Assembly (NCBI RefSeq): GCF_029873635.1
Contig: NC_080420.1
Span: 33,378,231 to 33,442,230 of the forward strand
Origin: Malania oleifera
Lineage: Eukaryota > Streptophyta > Magnoliopsida > Santalales > Ximeniaceae
Direction: 5' to 3'
Length of the DNA: 64,000 bases
Shown one piece after another: positions 9,614 to 20,397 of the stretch. A program made the position numbers and the translations under genes. The notes beneath the pieces were generated by a model. It was not told the origin of the DNA. It did no database searches and was given only the letters and a program-made list of their open reading frames with translations. How positions within the stretch are numbered: position 1 is the stretch's first letter; every line of letters starts with the position of its first letter.

Positions 9614-11742
9614 TGTTGACTTTTTTGAGTTCGATCTTTGTTTTGATACTGACAACGCACTTGTCACTTATGTGTGTATTCAGTGTGTGAATAGGTTTAG
9701 AATTTAACACGAAGGGGGACTGGAAATGGAAGCCTAATGAACTTAAAGATCATTCTTATTCGGCATATTCCATAAAAGTCAGAAGAGCAAAGAAGAAAGA
9801 AGAAGACATTTGTTTTATATTGTATTGTATTTAGTTTTATATTTTGGTATCTAATAATGCATGTCATGCATGGTGTGAATGAAAGCTCAAATGACCATAG
9901 ACAAACCCTAAGAACCAACACATTTCACAGAAAAAACTTTTTCTTAATAACTAATTTTTTAGGGTCAAATATTATGGCTAAAATCAATTTGACAATGACT
10001 TCAGACGACCGACGTTGAATTTTTAAGACTTAATTAAAAAGCCTCGGTCGATCAATTGATTTTGTGTTATAACCCATCAGTCGACTAACGCATTGTTTGC
10101 CTTGAGTCAAAGTGTTGACAAAGCCTTGGTCGACCGACCCAATTTGAACGCAGTGTCTACAGTTGACCGGCCTTTGAAAATTTGACTATCTACCTCCCTC
10201 TGGCAATCGACCTTCATGTTTTAAAATGGGTCAGTTGACCGAACATGTTAGCTTGGGTAACTGGCCCTTATATATGGTCGACTGAACCTATGAAGGTTCA
10301 GAAATTGCCCTAGTTCAGTCGACTGGTCACCTTCCTCAGTCAATTAAACCCACTTTAATTTTCAAATTCTTTGTGAGTGCTCAGCTGATCGTCCCAAACA
10401 CCAGTCGAAGAATCTCTCGGGTATTGGTTATTTTTTAGCACTAATCACAATTAAATTTTAATTAAACAAATTGTAAAATATCAAGCGTGTCCCCAACGGT
10501 TAGATTTTTGGGAAACTCTATAAATACCCCTTTCATCAGCAAAATTAGTAACTTTGATTAACTTTAAAATCCTCTCAAATCTTTTCTTAATCAAAGTTCC
10601 CCCATATTCACCTTTATTTCAAAATCATTTTTGGGGCAAAATTTTATACTCCTTCTCTCTTTTATACTTGTTTAAACAAATCTTTTGAAAGAGAGAAATT
10701 TTCCTTAAGGCTTTCATTTTATTTCGGGCATATCTTTTTCAAGCACCCACTCTCACTTTTTAATTTTTAAAATCAATTTTGAGAGTGTTTCCTAAAGTTT
10801 TCCCATACATTTCTTGATAAATATTTTTTGGGAAAATCTGTTTTTGCTTGTGAATCTTGCACATCCATTGCAAGATTCAAAGGCTCATGTGTGTTTGCTT
10901 GCAAAATCTTTTTGAGCCAAAAACCCTTGTTTCCCTTGAACACTATTTGAAAAATACTTTAAGGAGAGATTTTTATCGGGGTCAAAACCTTTGAGTGATC
11001 ATCATATACATTAGTTTCAAATGTTGAAAAATCATTTTGAGTAAAACACCCTTACTCACTTGAGCTTTAAATTCATATCATATGTGAGTGCATCAGTGCT
11101 TAATTGTGTACACATATGCTTTTTGAGAAGCATTCTTTGCTATATAAAAATTTATTATTATCGCTGTTGTATTCCTAGCACGTGGCCGGAAGAAGATTGC
11201 ACTGGCCTGTAACGTGTATTGGATTGCTCATACCTGGTTAGGAGAGCACCAGATTGGCTCATACTTGGTTAGAGAGTCCCGAATTGGTTCAGATCCGATT
11301 AGGAGAACTAGGAGATGCACCCTCCTAGGAAAGCGTGCAAGGTGTTGGCTTCACCCATTGAATGAGTTGGGGAGTGTCCACCCCACAAGGACATTGTAAG
11401 TGGTGTCACTCCGCCTAGTTAAAGTGAGCATTTAGTGAATCCTTGGACTGCTAGCTCAAAGCGGGGACATAGGCAATATTGACCAAACCTCGATAAAAAA
11501 TTTTGTGTTGCACTTTCTCTTCTCAGACACTCTTTACTTTCCAGCACTTGTATGTCTTAATTTGTATATTGTGATTATCATATATTGTTACAATTATTTG
11601 TGTGTTGGAATATCTATGGAATTGGTAAATGCTTAGAATGACCTTAGGATGTGATATACTGGCTATGGTTTTTAATTTGACCTGGGAAGAAATTTTTAAA
11701 TACCCAATTCACCTCCCTTTTGGGAATACACCAATTTCAATA
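9614..11742 (+). mobile_element. Solo LTR B (SIRE-like copia family)
   Basis: This copy lies in the opposite orientation to A, so the plus strand is sense. It starts TGTTGACTTTTTTGAG and ends in CACCAATTTCAATA, a decayed form of the family end CACCAATTCCAACA. Flanks are GCAAA (9609-9613) and ACAAA (11743-11747), a duplication with one transition. It is 2129 bp long and noncoding. Palindromes of the GGTCGACC and CAGTCGACTG type fill 9995-10410. An MSA-like motif and TATA box follow at 10492-10526. The rest is AT-rich R/U5. Confidence 0.82.
10492..10526 (+). promoter_or_regulatory. LTR B promoter: MSA-like motif and TATA box
   Basis: CCCAACGGTTA (10492-10502) is a perfect match to the MSA consensus YCYAACGGYYA and lies 16 bp before TATAAATA (10519-10526). 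The spacing equals that in copies A and E. It would place initiation at roughly 10550, by the usual TATA distance. Confidence 0.6.
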
Positions 11743-11747
11743 ACAAA

Positions 11748-13124
11748 TTATATATAATATTTTATTTTATTTCCTTCTAAACCTTGATGAAGTGATGTGA
11801 AATTCCTAGACTAAATTTGATGAGAAGGAAATATTGAATGTATGTTTGCCTTTTATTTGAATTTGATGTCATGAAAGTGTTGGATTTATTGAAAATAAAA
11901 TGTTCTTTCATGATGATGTATGTGTAAATTACGATGCAAATGAAATGATATATGGAAACACTAATCTTAAACTAAACTAGATGCAAGTTTAAAATCTATA
12001 TAAATGCAAATATCAGGCTTGATGTGAATGATTTACTTAATGTAGATGAAGTTAAGCTTAACTGTTATTCTTGAACTAGACCTCATGTAATGGATGAACT
12101 AAGTACAAAGTGGAAATGCAATTTCAATTTTTTTAAAAAGGGGTTTTTTAAGGACCTCATAAGAAAACCATGCTCATTGAAGTATGATTACCCAAGTTGA
12201 ATTGTGAAGGCGGATTTTGAAATTGGATGATTTCTTTTACTTTCTTGAAATTTGAGGCCTTGGTTTGAAAAATGAATGTCTACTTGATGCAATACATGTA
12301 TGCAAACATTTGAGGATTGAACGAAAATTCCAAGTACTATGAGTTTCTTGGATCGGAAAGGCAAAAGAGGTGACCTAGTAGCATAATCTAAACTTGAGGT
12401 GCTTCTCCTATGAGTCTTTTTTCATGAAGAAGGCAATTGACTAATTAATCATCCAACAATTTCATTTTGTTTTTTCAAAGCTTCCTTTTATGAATCTGTG
12501 AGCATTATGGACTTTCAAAGTAGTTGAAATACGCATTATGCAAAACCTCGGCTCTGATGCACTTGACTTGACCTCTGAAATACGGACTTTACTCAATCCA
12601 TTGATGCACATCCTAGTCCAAACTACCCCAATGTACATGGTTATGCTCAGCATGTTTAAGTCACATGTCTCTCCAATGACAATGCTTGGATTATTTACTA
12701 GTGTAAGGGATGAGATATAACACTTTAAATCTATCATCTCATATGGCTTGATGTTGGGAACTTAAACTCCTTTTGTCGCAATGTATATCTTCTTAGGTTA
12801 TTTTTATAAAAGGATCTATGTGGCTAGACCCTTGCATCAAAACCTTCATTCCCTTATCTTGGCAAGACTTCTGCCCTAATGCAGTTAAGGCATACTTCTT
12901 GGATGAACTCAACGAACCAAAGAGTATATGATTGCCTTCAATCTTTCAAACAAACACTTCCCATCATAGCTAATTGAACACTTCGAAATAGCTAATTCTT
13001 GTTGACTCTTGGTTGCCTTACTCTTGATTGAAATGACAAAAAAATTGTAACTAGTATTAAATATTCATTTTTGAAGATTATTTATAAGTAGCTAGTTGGT
13101 AAGCTCACCTTTTTGTCTTAGATA
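11748..13124. other. Intergenic, no gene recognised
   Basis: AT-rich sequence with many stops on both strands. Short frames near 12462-12737 show no family features. I see no terminal repeats or target duplications. Confidence 0.5.
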
Positions 13125-13215
13125 CCACCACCACCACCAACAATAATAATAAAAAACAACCATGTCTTAAATCCTAGTGGATGGGGCCGGTTACATGAAT
13201 CTTTTTCTACCATTA
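13125..13215 (-). mobile_element. 3' tail of an RTE-type LINE
   Basis: On the minus strand GATTCATGTAACCGGCCCCA is followed by a TTAAG-type block and a (TTG/GGT)n-like tail at 13125-13140. This is the conserved 3' end of plant RTE elements, also seen at 19175-19230. No coding part remains. Confidence 0.65.
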
Positions 13216-14036
13216 CAACAACTAGTTTATTTTTGTTGATTTAAGATTGTTAGGTTGTTACATTTTTCCTTTTGTGTATGCCGTTTGGATTTTTTTTTTT
13301 TTAAATAAATGTTGGTGGACTCTTCTCTATGATTATTTTCTTTCATATTTTGGTAGTTTGAATTAGCAAAATTATTTCTTCAAAGTTTGTTGACTAGATT
13401 AAATCCTATATTAGTTCATGATAATCTTTATTGAATCTTATCCACTATAAACTAAAACTGTGCCTTCAGTACGTAAAAATATAATGTAATTAAGAAAATG
13501 GTTCTGGATAGCGAGTTCATAAACAAGTCACAACTTCTTTTTAAAGTTTTATTATACAAACTTTAGAACTTACTCATTGTTATTTAAAGTGGTAAAAAGA
13601 TTCAGGAGTTAAAATTAAAGGTAATTCGTTTAAATACTCCTAATTTTGATTTATGATTGGTGATTAGTTTTTCAAATTATTGTTCGTGAATCAATAGAAA
13701 TTATTGTAACATAATAAAGAGATTTTTTATTTTTAAAAAATGGACAATTATGGATTTGCATAATAGGAATTATAATTTTCAAAAATCCCTAATATAAAAA
13801 AAAAATTCAATTATTAAAGGTTGCATGGGCCATGCAAAAATCTCTGGTCCAAATAATGATTTTAAAATAAAAATGCATTTTTTAAAGAAAAGACCTTGGA
13901 TTTCTTTAAAAAATGTTGTATGGTCCAACGTTTTTTAAGACACATAAATTGTAGAAATAAACGAACTTTTCTTAAATATTTTTAATTAAAATAAAATTAA
14001 ATTAGGAAAAAACTCTAATGTCTTCTACTCCGGACA
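13216..14036. other. AT-rich region upstream of the PPR gene
   Basis: No coding sequence. Contains many T and A runs and imperfect hairpins (for example near 13725-13745 and 13870-13915). The proximal promoter of the PPR gene is at its right end. Confidence 0.5.
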
Positions 14037-14076
14037 TGGGCCTAAGCCCACTATAGTCCACTTTATGGTTTGGGCC
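14037..14076. promoter_or_regulatory. Site II (TGGGCY) cluster of the PPR promoter
   Basis: TGGGCC (14037-14042), AGCCCA (14045-14050, TGGGCT on the other strand) and TGGGCC (14071-14076) lie within 40 bases. Site II elements are bound by TCP factors and are common in promoters of plant genes for organelle and ribosome biogenesis. The last copy overlaps the first ATG of the long frame (14065), which favours the downstream ATG at 14122 as the true start. Confidence 0.6.
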
Positions 14077-14121
14077 TACCAAAAAAATCAGTCATGCCCG
14101 CGAAAAGCAACGTTCAAGAGA

Positions 14122-16353
14122 ATGTCTGCCGCTTCAAATTATTACTTTTCTTTACTCAAACGCTGCTGTGAAGCCAAGAGCCAAACCCAAGCAAAGAAGC
14201 TTCATTCCCTCATACTCAAATCTCAGGTACTTCCTGATACCTTCTTATCAAACAATCTCATCAACACGTATGGTAAACTAGGCAATTTAACTTATGCACG
14301 TTATGCGTTCGATCAAATTCCTCAACCAAACCTGTTCTCATGGAACACCATCCTCTCTGCCTATTCCAAGTCAGGCCGGCTTTCAGAAATGCAAGAAATA
14401 TTTAACCGAATGCCAAGTAGAGATGGGGTTTCATGGAATTCTGTTATTTCAGGGTATGCAAGCCACGGGTCTTGTTATGATTCGGTTAAAGTATATAGGT
14501 TGATGTTGGAGGCTGGACCAATGAATTTGAATCGGATTACATTTTCAACAATGCTTATATTGTCGTCAAATTGTGGTTGTATTGATTTGGGTCGGCAAAT
14601 TCATGGGCAAATAGTGAAATTTGGTTTTGATTCCTATGTGTTTGTTGGTAGCCCCTTGGTGGACATGTATGCAAAAGCAGGGCTAATTTATGATGCAAAG
14701 CGGGTTTTTGATGGTGGGGTGGAGAGAAATTTGGTCATGTCTAATACAATGATCATTGGGCTTTTGCGGTCTGGGATGGTTGAAGAATCAGAGCAATTAT
14801 TTCATGATATGAGAGAGAAAGATTCAATTTCATGGACAACAATGATTACAGGCCTTACTCAGAATGGTCTGGAGAGTCGGGCAATTGATTTGTTTAGAGA
14901 GATGAGGATGGAATGCTTGGCTATGGATCAGTTTACTTTTGGAAGTGTTTTGACAGCATGTGGGAGTATTTTGGCTTTAGAAGAAGGCAAACAAATCCAT
15001 GCCTTTATAATTAGGACTGATCACACGGATAATGTATTTGTGGGTAGTGCTCTTGTTGACATGTATTCCAAGTGCAAAAACATAAAATGTGCAGAAACTG
15101 TTTTCAAGAGAATGACTTGCCGAAATGTCATATCATGGACTGCAATGCTAGTGGGCTATGGTCAGAATGGGTTCAGTGAGGAAGCTGTTAGGATTTTCTG
15201 TGAGATGCAGAGAAACAGAGTTGAGCCGGACGATTTTACTTTAGGAAGTGTAATTAGCTCATGTGCCAATTTGGCAAGCATTGAAGAGGGTGCCCAGTTT
15301 CATGGTCAAGCCTTAGTTTCTGGCTTGATTTCATTTGTTACTGTTTCTAATGCACTTGTTACCTTGTACGGTAAATGTGGAAGCCTTGAAGATTCCAGTC
15401 GATTGTTCAATGAGATGAACATCAAGGATGAAGTTTCTTGGACTGCATTAGTTTCAGGGTACGCCCAGTTCGGGAAAGCCAATGAAACAATTGATTTGTT
15501 TGAAAGAATGTTGGCCCATGGTCTGAAACCGGATGGAGTTACTTTCATAGGGGTTCTTTCAGCTTGCAGTAGAGCAGGACTAGTTGAGAAAGGACGTCAG
15601 TATTTTGAATCCATGCTAAAAGAACATGGAATTATGCCAATTCCTGACCACTACACTTGCATGATCGATCTTCTCAGTCGAGCTGGAAGGCTAGAGGAGG
15701 CAAAAAGTTTTATTAATAAGATGCCGTGCCGTCCTGATGCAATTGGTTGGTCCACCTTGCTAAGCTCTTGTAGAGTTCATGGTAACATGGAAATTGGTGA
15801 ATGGGCTGCTGATTCTCTATTGGAGTTAGAACCTCAGAACCCTGCAAGCTATATCTTGCTCTCAAGCATCTATGCTGCTAAAGGGAAATGGGACAATGTT
15901 GCTCAGTTGAGGAGAGGAATGAGAGATAAGGGATTGAGAAAGGAACCAGGATGTAGTTGGATCAAATATAAGAGCAGGGTGCAAATTTTCTCTGCTGATG
16001 ACCAGTCAAGTCCATTTTCAGATCAGATATATGCTGAGCTTGAGAAATTATACACTAAAATGATAGAGGAGGGATATGTGCCTGACATGAGTTCTGTTCT
16101 TCATGATGTAGTGGAGTCAGAAAAGATAAAGATGCTTAACCACCACAGTGAGAAGCTTGCTATTGCCTTTGGGTTGATTTTTATTCCTCCTGGTCTACCC
16201 ATACGTGTAGTTAAAAACCTCAGGGTTTGTGGGGATTGCCACAATGTCACAAAATTCATTTCTAAGATAACCCAGAGGGAGATACTTGTGAGAGATTCTG
16301 TCCGGTATCATTTGTTCAAAAATGGTACATGTTCATGTGGAGATTTTTGGTGA
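14122..16353 (+). CDS. PCMP-H22: PLS-class DYW pentatricopeptide-repeat protein (At1g68930 type)
   Basis: Intronless, 743 aa from 14122; the frame is open from an ATG at 14065 (762 aa, numbering used here). Tandem PPR motifs run from about residue 33 to 560 (FSWNTILSAYSKSGR, VSWTALVSGYAQFG, VTFIGVLSACSRAGLVEKG). An E/E+ region and a DYW cytidine-deaminase domain follow: HSEKLAIAFG at 694, CGDCH at 722-726, and C756 and C758 near the end. HxE and CxxC ligands for zinc are present. PLS-DYW proteins bind single organelle transcripts and convert C to U. The end is DFW instead of DYW. Sequence and order of motifs match Arabidopsis At1g68930 closely, from memory. I chose 14122 because MSAASNYY resembles the start of that protein and because 14065 lies in the promoter motifs. 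Organelle targeting is likely but not shown. Confidence 0.93.
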   Translation: MSAASNYYFSLLKRCCEAKSQTQAKKLHSLILKSQVLPDTFLSNNLINTYGKLGNLTYARYAFDQIPQPNLFSWNTILSAYSKSGRLSEMQEIFNRMPSRDGVSWNSVISGYASHGSCYDSVKVYRLMLEAGPMNLNRITFSTMLILSSNCGCIDLGRQIHGQIVKFGFDSYVFVGSPLVDMYAKAGLIYDAKRVFDGGVERNLVMSNTMIIGLLRSGMVEESEQLFHDMREKDSISWTTMITGLTQNGLESRAIDLFREMRMECLAMDQFTFGSVLTACGSILALEEGKQIHAFIIRTDHTDNVFVGSALVDMYSKCKNIKCAETVFKRMTCRNVISWTAMLVGYGQNGFSEEAVRIFCEMQRNRVEPDDFTLGSVISSCANLASIEEGAQFHGQALVSGLISFVTVSNALVTLYGKCGSLEDSSRLFNEMNIKDEVSWTALVSGYAQFGKANETIDLFERMLAHGLKPDGVTFIGVLSACSRAGLVEKGRQYFESMLKEHGIMPIPDHYTCMIDLLSRAGRLEEAKSFINKMPCRPDAIGWSTLLSSCRVHGNMEIGEWAADSLLELEPQNPASYILLSSIYAAKGKWDNVAQLRRGMRDKGLRKEPGCSWIKYKSRVQIFSADDQSSPFSDQIYAELEKLYTKMIEEGYVPDMSSVLHDVVESEKIKMLNHHSEKLAIAFGLIFIPPGLPIRVVKNLRVCGDCHNVTKFISKITQREILVRDSVRYHLFKNGTCSCGDFW

Positions 16354-16356
16354 TGG

Positions 16357-17650
16357 GGATTCTATTAGTTTCCAGAGCTGTTGCAGGGGACAATTTTAAA
16401 TTTTTTAATTACAAAAATGCTACATTGTTTTCCATTTTTTAACATTTGTAAAGGAAACTTAGAGAAAATCTTTTTATTATTTTTTTTAAGTTAACCTTAT
16501 AAATGTTTGAAAACTGGAAAAATGTGCAATATTGTAATTCTTGAGAACATTGGAAATGGAAATCAAAACTGTTTTGACAACTAAACAGGCCCTAAAATTC
16601 TCCCAATTTGTCAGGTGAAAAACTGAGATACAGGATTTGTATGCATTGGAAGGTACATTTTCCCCTTTAAATAACAGGATATATTTTGTGGGAAGCAGTT
16701 GAGGGTTATTCTTCACCAACAATGGTCAGGTTGAAAACTATTATGAGGTTCGAAGGATACAAGAATTTTGATCTCTGATAATTCCCAATAGTCGAATTCA
16801 TTGGGTTGGGTTTGCTAAACAAATGTTGAATGGAGAAGCTATGACCCAGCTTATTCAAACTACTGCAAGGTTTGTTGGCATTTCATCATGATAAAGCTGT
16901 TGAACTGTTCATACTAGAAGGCAATGTGTGCGTAACTTTATGAGCTTGATTAGACTTGGTTGGCACTCAAGGTACAGAATATAAGATAAAATATTTGTAG
17001 AGCTGCTCATCGCTTACTTTGAGTAAGGAGAGCATTGTGTGCTAACACTGGTTAACCAGCATGTATGGCTACAGTTTGTTGCATAAGAGGCATGATTTTT
17101 ACCTCCAGCTCTGATTTGCTTCAAAAAGTTGCCTAGTGTATTGATGAGTTTGAATCAGGGTTTGAAGCATGTCAATGTAAACCAGAGCTCTCTTGTTGAA
17201 TTCAAGACTGTTGTTGAGCAAACAGGTAAATTCCATGAATCAAGACACCATGTCAAGATTGTAGGACCTAACCATCAGACTTAGGGTAAAATGCTGGGGC
17301 CAAGACATCTGGATTTGGAAGATTTTAGAGGTAAGAAATACATTGAGAAGATGCCCTATATTGTAGATTGGCTCATTCTTTTTTTCTTATTAGCCAAGAG
17401 TGATATTGATTATTCTTATTTATATCATTTATAAAGGTGGCATTTTACTTTGGTATCTGTATAGTTGAAATTGAATCTAACAAAACTGGAGTTTAAAATG
17501 GTTAAACCAGATAAATTTGGAATTTTTTTTTTCTTTGGTAAAAATGTAGGAAGTAGTTATTGAGTAAATAAAATATTCATATCAAAGCAAGTTACACAGG
17601 GACATCCAAGCAGATATAGCCATTCCCACAGTAGAGGAATTATGAGATGC
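16357..17650. other. 3' flank of the PPR gene, no gene recognised
   Basis: Includes the probable 3' UTR. A block near 16560-16600 (ACTAAACAGGCCCT) looks like one end of a small DNA transposon but I could not find its partner. The 17000-17300 part is less AT-rich, has no long frame and matches no family I know. Confidence 0.4.
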
Positions 17651-17658
17651 ACTGCAAA

Positions 17659-18513
17659 CCATGGTAGCGTAACGTAACAGTAACATGTGTAAAGGGAAGT
17701 GGGAGTAGCGGATTTTACATAACGGGAAGCGGGTGTAATGGCCGTGAATTTTTTTGAAGCATGCACAACCTTTTGCATATTAGCATGCTTGCATGTTTTA
17801 AGCTTTTTGTCATTCTTAGAAAGAGTTTGTGTATTTTGGATAAGTAACTAAGTTATTTGGTAAGGGCAACAAGTTTACATTTGTTTTAAACCACCATTGA
17901 TAGAAAATTATATGTGTGTGCGTATTTATACTTCTCATTGTTCTTATTTGTGATAAATTCTTATGTGTGCTAATGTGCTAAATTAATTACTAAAACAAAA
18001 TACATTATACACTCCATTAATCTATTAGAACATAAGACATACGAATAATATAAATATAAAATAGTTAGAAAAGAAAGAAGGTTGAAGTTGAAAAATATAG
18101 AACATAAATATCACATTACTAATATTATCAAAAAAAATATTTTCCTAACAAATTTGTATTTTGAAATTGTTAATTAATGCATCTATTGTGAGTATTTAAA
18201 GAAATAGAAAATTTTGTGTCATTGTCATCCTCATTATAATCTTTTCCCCCTCTTGCCACTTGGTATATTGAGAATGATATATGAAAGAGAGAGAAAAAGT
18301 GAGAAGAAAAAGTAAAAAATAAATTTTTTTTTTGGGTGTAACAATCCTATAGTGGTTATGTAACGGCCTTTACGTAATGGTTGCGGTCCGTAACGGCCGC
18401 TACGGCCGTGATTTTTCTTCCCACCGATTTCGCGATGTGTAACGGTATCGGTAACCCAAAAAACCATTACGCAACGGCGTTATATAACGGTTGTGTCCTT
18501 TATTTAAATCCAT
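17659..18513. mobile_element. MITE-like nonautonomous DNA element, CpG-rich ends
   Basis: The 855-bp unit is bounded by a near-perfect 8-bp duplication, ACTGCAAA (17651-17658) and GCTGCAAA (18514-18521). It begins CCATGG and its opposite strand begins CATGG. Both ends are dense in TAACGG/CCGTTA (17665-17740 and 18350-18500), while the middle is AT-rich. It codes for nothing. An 8-bp duplication would fit hAT elements, but the inverted ends are weak, so the superfamily is open. Confidence 0.5.
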
Positions 18514-18521
18514 GCTGCAAA

Positions 18522-19160
18522 TGTGCTGTCATTAAACTGAAGCTTATAGTACTGAATTTTGAAATTGAAACTAAATAATGCATTAAGGAAAATTAAAAAA
18601 AAAAAAAAAGCTTATTCATATTCCTGTGATGATTAGTGCACCCCCTTGACCTTGCTGTTGGTTCTAAACTATGCTGGCTACTTAAAATAAAAACTTGGTA
18701 CAGTCGGGAAGTTGCAGCATTGAACTAGAGAAGCGTAGAGCATTTAACTGTAGCCAAGCAAATATTTCAATCACTTCAGCAAGTGATTCTCATTGCGAAG
18801 TCTCATAATTCCTCTCAATAGACTAGTAGGCAACACCACTTCTTCCACTGCCAACTACAAAGTGACCACCCTTAATTTCACCTTTCCCAATGAAGTTTTT
18901 CTGGACTGTTATAGCTTTTGTATGCTTGTAGTCCACAATAGTTCAAAGGTTCAAGATAAATATTGTTATGAACTTGTTAATGATTCTTACACCATCTCAA
19001 TGCTGGGCCAGAAGTCTTTTAACTGGAACCACAAAAATGACGACTCAACCCCCCTCCCCTTTCCCTTTCCAAGAGCTAAGTGATATAATAGAACAAGAAG
19101 TTGAAGGAAGTTTATAAATACCACCAACTCTATGTGTTGATGTGCCTCTAGTATTCAAGT
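18522..19160. other. Intergenic, no gene recognised
   Basis: An open frame at 18793-19083 (96 aa) has no motif I know and no supporting neighbours. A short poly-A run lies near 18595-18610. Nothing else is visible. Confidence 0.4.
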
Positions 19161-19164
19161 GATG

Positions 19165-19709
19165 TGCTTGTCTCCAACAAACTAAGCCTCAAGTCCCACT
19201 AGGTGGGGTTGGCTACATGAATCCTTTTCCACTTTTACACGGTCTTGGACAATTTTCTGCGACAATTTGAGGGCTGTTAAATCCTTACTAATTATTTTAC
19301 TCCAAGTTATTTTAGGCCTAACTCTACCTGTTCTACTATCACTAATGAAAACTAGTTACGTCTCCTCATTGGTGCATTATTTGGCCTATGTTGCACATGT
19401 CCAAACCATTGCAGCCACCCCTTCCTTATCTTCTATGGGTGTTATCCCTAGCTTACCACGAATATGGTCATTCTTTAATTTATCTTTAAATGTCATATGA
19501 TTTTTGGCAACTTTTAATTTTTGGATATGTGGTTTCTTAGTTGACCAACGTTTTGATCCATATAGAATATTTGGTCTTATAGCTATCCTATAAAATTTTC
19601 CAAAAGGGTATTCTACAATCACACAACACAGCCAAAGTACTTCCCATTTTAACCAACCTACTTTAACTCTATGTATTAAATCTTCTTCAATTTCTCTTTC
19701 ACCTTGCAT
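19165..19709 (-). mobile_element. RTE-type LINE remnant, 3' end
   Basis: The minus frame 19386-19709 encodes the C-terminal tail of an RTE-clade reverse transcriptase (ILYGSKRWSTKK, DHIRGKLGITPIEDK). A conserved RTE 3' UTR follows (GATTCATGTAGCCAACCCCA, complement near 19210-19225). Most of the element, including the polymerase catalytic region and endonuclease, is missing, as is usual for 5'-truncated LINEs. The tail is degenerate. Confidence 0.75.
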
Positions 19710-20397
19710 AATAGATCCAAGGTATTGAAATCTACTAGTGCACTGTTAATTTCTTGACCACAAAATGTAAAAACTTCAAATAGGATGATGGATATCCATC
19801 TTATGAGGCAAGACCATCAATATTCTTAAAAGTTGTTGTGCAAGGCATTTTTTCATTGTAATTAAATATAATACCAGTTTGTCTAGCGATGCAACCAGCT
19901 ACATTAATGAATTTTCTGCTTCTTTGGAAGGAGTGTTCAAAATCAAATTATTCAAAACTCTAAAAGTGCATTAAAGGTCCTGTGTCTTAATTATCTTGGT
20001 TATTGCTACAGCATCTAACATTCTAACAATGTGCATATGTACTTGTAAGTCTAGTAGACCTCCTAGTATTGTTTCAGTTTATGAAATGCAATTTTGTTCT
20101 CATACGAGCACACAATGAACATGGTTGGGTCAAGATGCAGTATCTTAAAGAGTGTCATACACAGAACTACAGAAGAGCACATCTGGTTTATCACACCATA
20201 ATTCTGAAGCCTTCATTAGAAGTGCCTTTGTTTTAGCTGAAAATTCCATGCCAATCTTGTATTCTGAGGTTTGCTTGTGATCTGAGATGTTTTTAATAAT
20301 GAATAAGGTGCAACGTTGTCCACTCTAGGAGGTTGTGTGCAACCACAATCTCTAGGCTCAGCAAGCTGTGCCAGACTATTGTCTGTCTCATTGGGTG
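19710..20397. other. Intergenic, no gene recognised
   Basis: Degenerate sequence between the LINE remnant and the copia element. It ends with the GGGTG target site (20393-20397) of that element. Some of it may be older LINE sequence, but I cannot show that. Confidence 0.4.

Noticed and set aside
9389-9667. Open frame with a long poly-Tyr run
   Set aside because: It is the reverse reading of the (TAA)n microsatellite.
16357-16620. Small DNA transposon with a GGGCCTGTTTAGT end
   Set aside because: One end-like block only; no inverted partner or duplication found.
18793-19083. 96-aa frame
   Set aside because: No motif, no splice context, no neighbours that support a gene.
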